DNA of 64,000 nucleotides from Salibacterium lacus (GTDB lineage Bacteria; Bacillota; Bacilli; Bacillales; Marinococcaceae): positions 62,001-126,000 of the forward strand of contig NZ_JBHUML010000002.1 of assembly GCF_042684865.1 (NCBI RefSeq), read 5' to 3'. The notes below the pieces were generated by a model. That model was given only the letters and a program-made list of their open reading frames with translations. It was not told the origin of the DNA and searched no databases. The translations under genes were made by a program, and so were the position numbers. Below are positions 62,270-64,000 of this stretch, piece by piece (position 1 is the first letter of the stretch; every line of letters starts with the position of its first letter).

Positions 62270-64000
62270 TTAAAGGTGTTTTTCAAACCACGCTGCCATA
62301 TGCTGGAGGCGCTCCACCCTCAGAGCCGGAGCTCCATTTCGACTCAAATCGTGACCGGACTGGGGAAAACGCAGGAACATGGTTGGTTTCTCCAGATACT
62401 GCAACGCTGTAAAAAGCTGCTCGGCCTGTTCCATCGGGCAGCGGTAATCGTTCTCTCCATGCATAATCAAAAGCGGCGTATGGATGTTTTGCACGTATTT
62501 CAGCGGAGAGTGATCCCAAAGCTTATCCGGATCGTCATACACACGTGCGCCAATCTCCCAGTCCGTGAAGAAAAAACCGATGTCACTGACACCGTAAAAG
62601 CTGGTCCAATTGGATATGGAACGCTGTGTAACGGCTGCTTTAAACCGGTTGGTATGCCCGACAATCCAGTTTGTCATAAATCCTCCATAACTGCCGCCAG
62701 TTACGCCGACACGTTCTTTATCAATGAAGTCATATTGTTCGATGACATGATCGACCGCTGTCATTAAATCAGTATAATCTTTCCCCCCGTAATCGCCGCG
62801 GCAGGCGTTAACGAATGTCTGTCCGTATCCATGGCTTCCGCGGGGATTGGTATACAGCACTACGTATCCCTGTGCGGCAAGCATCTGGAGTTCATGAAAG
62901 AACGTATTGGCGTACATGGCGTGGGGGCCGCCGTGTATTTCAAGAAGCAGCGGGTAGCGTTGTCCTTCCTCAAAGAAAGCCGGTCTCATAAGCCATCCTT
63001 GAATGTCCCAGCCGTCTTCCGCTTTGGCTGTGACAGGTTCCGGAATGGAAAGATGCACGCTCTGAATAAAGTCTGCGTTGACGTCTGTCAGGCGGACCTT
63101 TCCTTTCTCCGGTTTTTCGATTTTATAGAAATCACCGGGGTTGGAGGGGTCGCTGATTCCCGCAATGAAAAAATCAAGACGTGGGTGATACGAAAATCCA
63201 AATACATGATTATCTTCTTCGTGAACCGGAGTGATTTCCCCTTCAAGATCCATTTGATAAATCCCTGTATTTCCGTTTTCACTGGCACTGAAGTACAGGT
63301 GTTTTTGGTCCTGTGCCCAGACCGGCGAAAGATCCTCCTGCCCGGCACGCAGATCACTCACTGCCGCATCCCCGATCTGTACGTCCCATTTTATCGTCAC
63401 GCAGCGGCGCTCTTTTGTCAGAGGATTAATAACCCATACCTGGTTCAGAGTGGCTCCCTGATATTCCAGCTCGTGGCCGATGCAGGCGATTCTGTGTCCA
63501 TCATGGGACCAGCTTGCATTAGAAAACACACCGGTTGAATCTGTCAGCTTTACTGTATCCCCCGTTTCGGTATCGATAATAAACAGATCCAGCACAGAAG
63601 ATACATCCTCATCCGGATTACGGTTGGCGCTGAAGACAATTTGTCTGCTGTCCGGCGCCCACCGGGCCGAATGATGGTCGAAAGGACCGCTTGTCAGAAC
63701 ACGCGTCTCTTTTGATTTCATGTCCAGCAGAGCAAGCTGTGTCCTTCTGCCGCGGTGGAACCCGTTTCCTTCGCTTTTATATCGAAGACGCTCAATCTTA
63801 ATTGGTTTCGTTTCATCCTTATCCGGACTTTCTTCCTCTGAGAAAATATCCTCATCGGCGCGGGCGGACGTTGTAAACAGCAGGTATTTTCCGTCCGGCG
63901 ACCAATCCGGATCGGAGATACCATGTTTCAGGCTGGTGAGCTGACGCGGTTCTCCTCCCGCCGCTGACATGACCCACAGCTGATGGACACCGGAACGATT
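62270..64000 (-). CDS. S9 family serine peptidase (prolyl oligopeptidase/acylaminoacyl peptidase), start outside window
   Basis: At least 576 residues are visible and the frame stays open to the window edge, so the N-terminus is missing. The first part is a beta-propeller of WD40/TolB-like repeats (DPDWSPDGKYLLFTT, SARWAPDSRQIVFSA). The C-terminal alpha/beta hydrolase has the nucleophile Ser in GGSYGG, Asp in HGENDYRCP and His in SGHDLSRNG, all intact. It likely trims acylated or short peptides in the cytoplasm. The role is not specified further by context. Confidence 0.9.
   Translation of the reverse strand, partial: NRSGVHQLWVMSAAGGEPRQLTSLKHGISDPDWSPDGKYLLFTTSARADEDIFSEEESPDKDETKPIKIERLRYKSEGNGFHRGRRTQLALLDMKSKETRVLTSGPFDHHSARWAPDSRQIVFSANRNPDEDVSSVLDLFIIDTETGDTVKLTDSTGVFSNASWSHDGHRIACIGHELEYQGATLNQVWVINPLTKERRCVTIKWDVQIGDAAVSDLRAGQEDLSPVWAQDQKHLYFSASENGNTGIYQMDLEGEITPVHEEDNHVFGFSYHPRLDFFIAGISDPSNPGDFYKIEKPEKGKVRLTDVNADFIQSVHLSIPEPVTAKAEDGWDIQGWLMRPAFFEEGQRYPLLLEIHGGPHAMYANTFFHELQMLAAQGYVVLYTNPRGSHGYGQTFVNACRGDYGGKDYTDLMTAVDHVIEQYDFIDKERVGVTGGSYGGFMTNWIVGHTNRFKAAVTQRSISNWTSFYGVSDIGFFFTDWEIGARVYDDPDKLWDHSPLKYVQNIHTPLLIMHGENDYRCPMEQAEQLFTALQYLEKPTMFLRFPQSGHDLSRNGAPALRVERLQHMAAWFEKHL

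Noticed and set aside
1..64000. Prophage, insertion sequence, CRISPR array or defence island
   Set aside because: No transposase, integrase, phage structural gene, regularly spaced repeat or nuclease cassette was seen; the genes are core Bacillaceae functions.

Overview
The window reads as chromosomal DNA of an endospore-forming member of the Bacillaceae. It carries Spo0B, SpoVB, a SafA-like LysM coat protein, a YhcN/YlaJ spore lipoprotein, a BofC remnant and an RsfA-type prespore regulator, together with a coproporphyrin-type haem branch (hemE-hemH-hemY) and two T-box leaders. Many proteins are rich in Glu and Asp and base composition looks moderate, near half GC by eye. This would suit a halo- or alkali-tolerant Bacillales species, but the genus cannot be fixed from the sequence. 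Almost all DNA is coding, and no transposase, integrase, phage gene, CRISPR array, rRNA or tRNA gene was seen.

Layout. (1) 1-10090: end of the ecs locus (ecsB partial, ecsC), an M20 amidohydrolase and CcdA on the minus strand, then a class A penicillin-binding protein and hemE-hemH-hemY on the plus strand. This follows the ecs-yhaA-pbpF-hemEHY order known from Bacillus subtilis. (2) 10090-13800: a tiny protein that is about half glutamine, then spo0B-obg-pheB-pheA without the ribosomal genes rplU-ysxB-rpmA that usually precede spo0B, so a rearrangement joint lies near 10.1-10.5 kb. (3) 13800-26300: niaR, safA, a YhcN/YlaJ lipoprotein, yebC, a BofC lacking its C-terminal domain, ruvAB, queA-tgt-yajC and several membrane proteins including SpoVB. 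(4) 26300-39700: comN, separate secD and secF, a CDF cation transporter, a LapA-domain protein, recJ-apt-rel-dtd, and a T-box-controlled hisS-aspS pair. (5) 39670-44700: an unrecognised small gene, a 6S RNA gene with a near-consensus promoter, an RsfA-like regulator, an orphan sporulation-type histidine kinase, and rarA. (6) 44900-52760: a YczE-like membrane protein overlapping cymR, then iscS-mnmA-TPR-recD2, a small zinc ribbon and a YrrI-type permease. (7) 52760-62230: T-box alaS, ireB-ruvX-yrzB, mltG, trmR, greA, yrrS, mtnN and yrhC, followed by a minus-strand pair, a partial S9 peptidase and a NUDIX hydrolase.

Shared themes are translation and tRNA quality (hisS, aspS, alaS, dtd, queA-tgt, mnmA-iscS, trmR), stringent response and RNA polymerase control (rel, obg, 6S RNA, greA), DNA repair (ruvABX, recJ, rarA, recD2), secretion (yajC, secD, secF) and sporulation. 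The order from spo0B to yrhC follows the B. subtilis chromosome closely. The most informative points are therefore departures from that order, truncations, and non-coding control elements.

No clearly novel multi-gene system was found. The best leads are the glutamine-rich mini-protein with a possible forespore promoter, the single-domain BofC, the orphan kinase beside an RsfA paralogue, the hisS leader whose specifier appears to read Asp, and the structured leader of secD.
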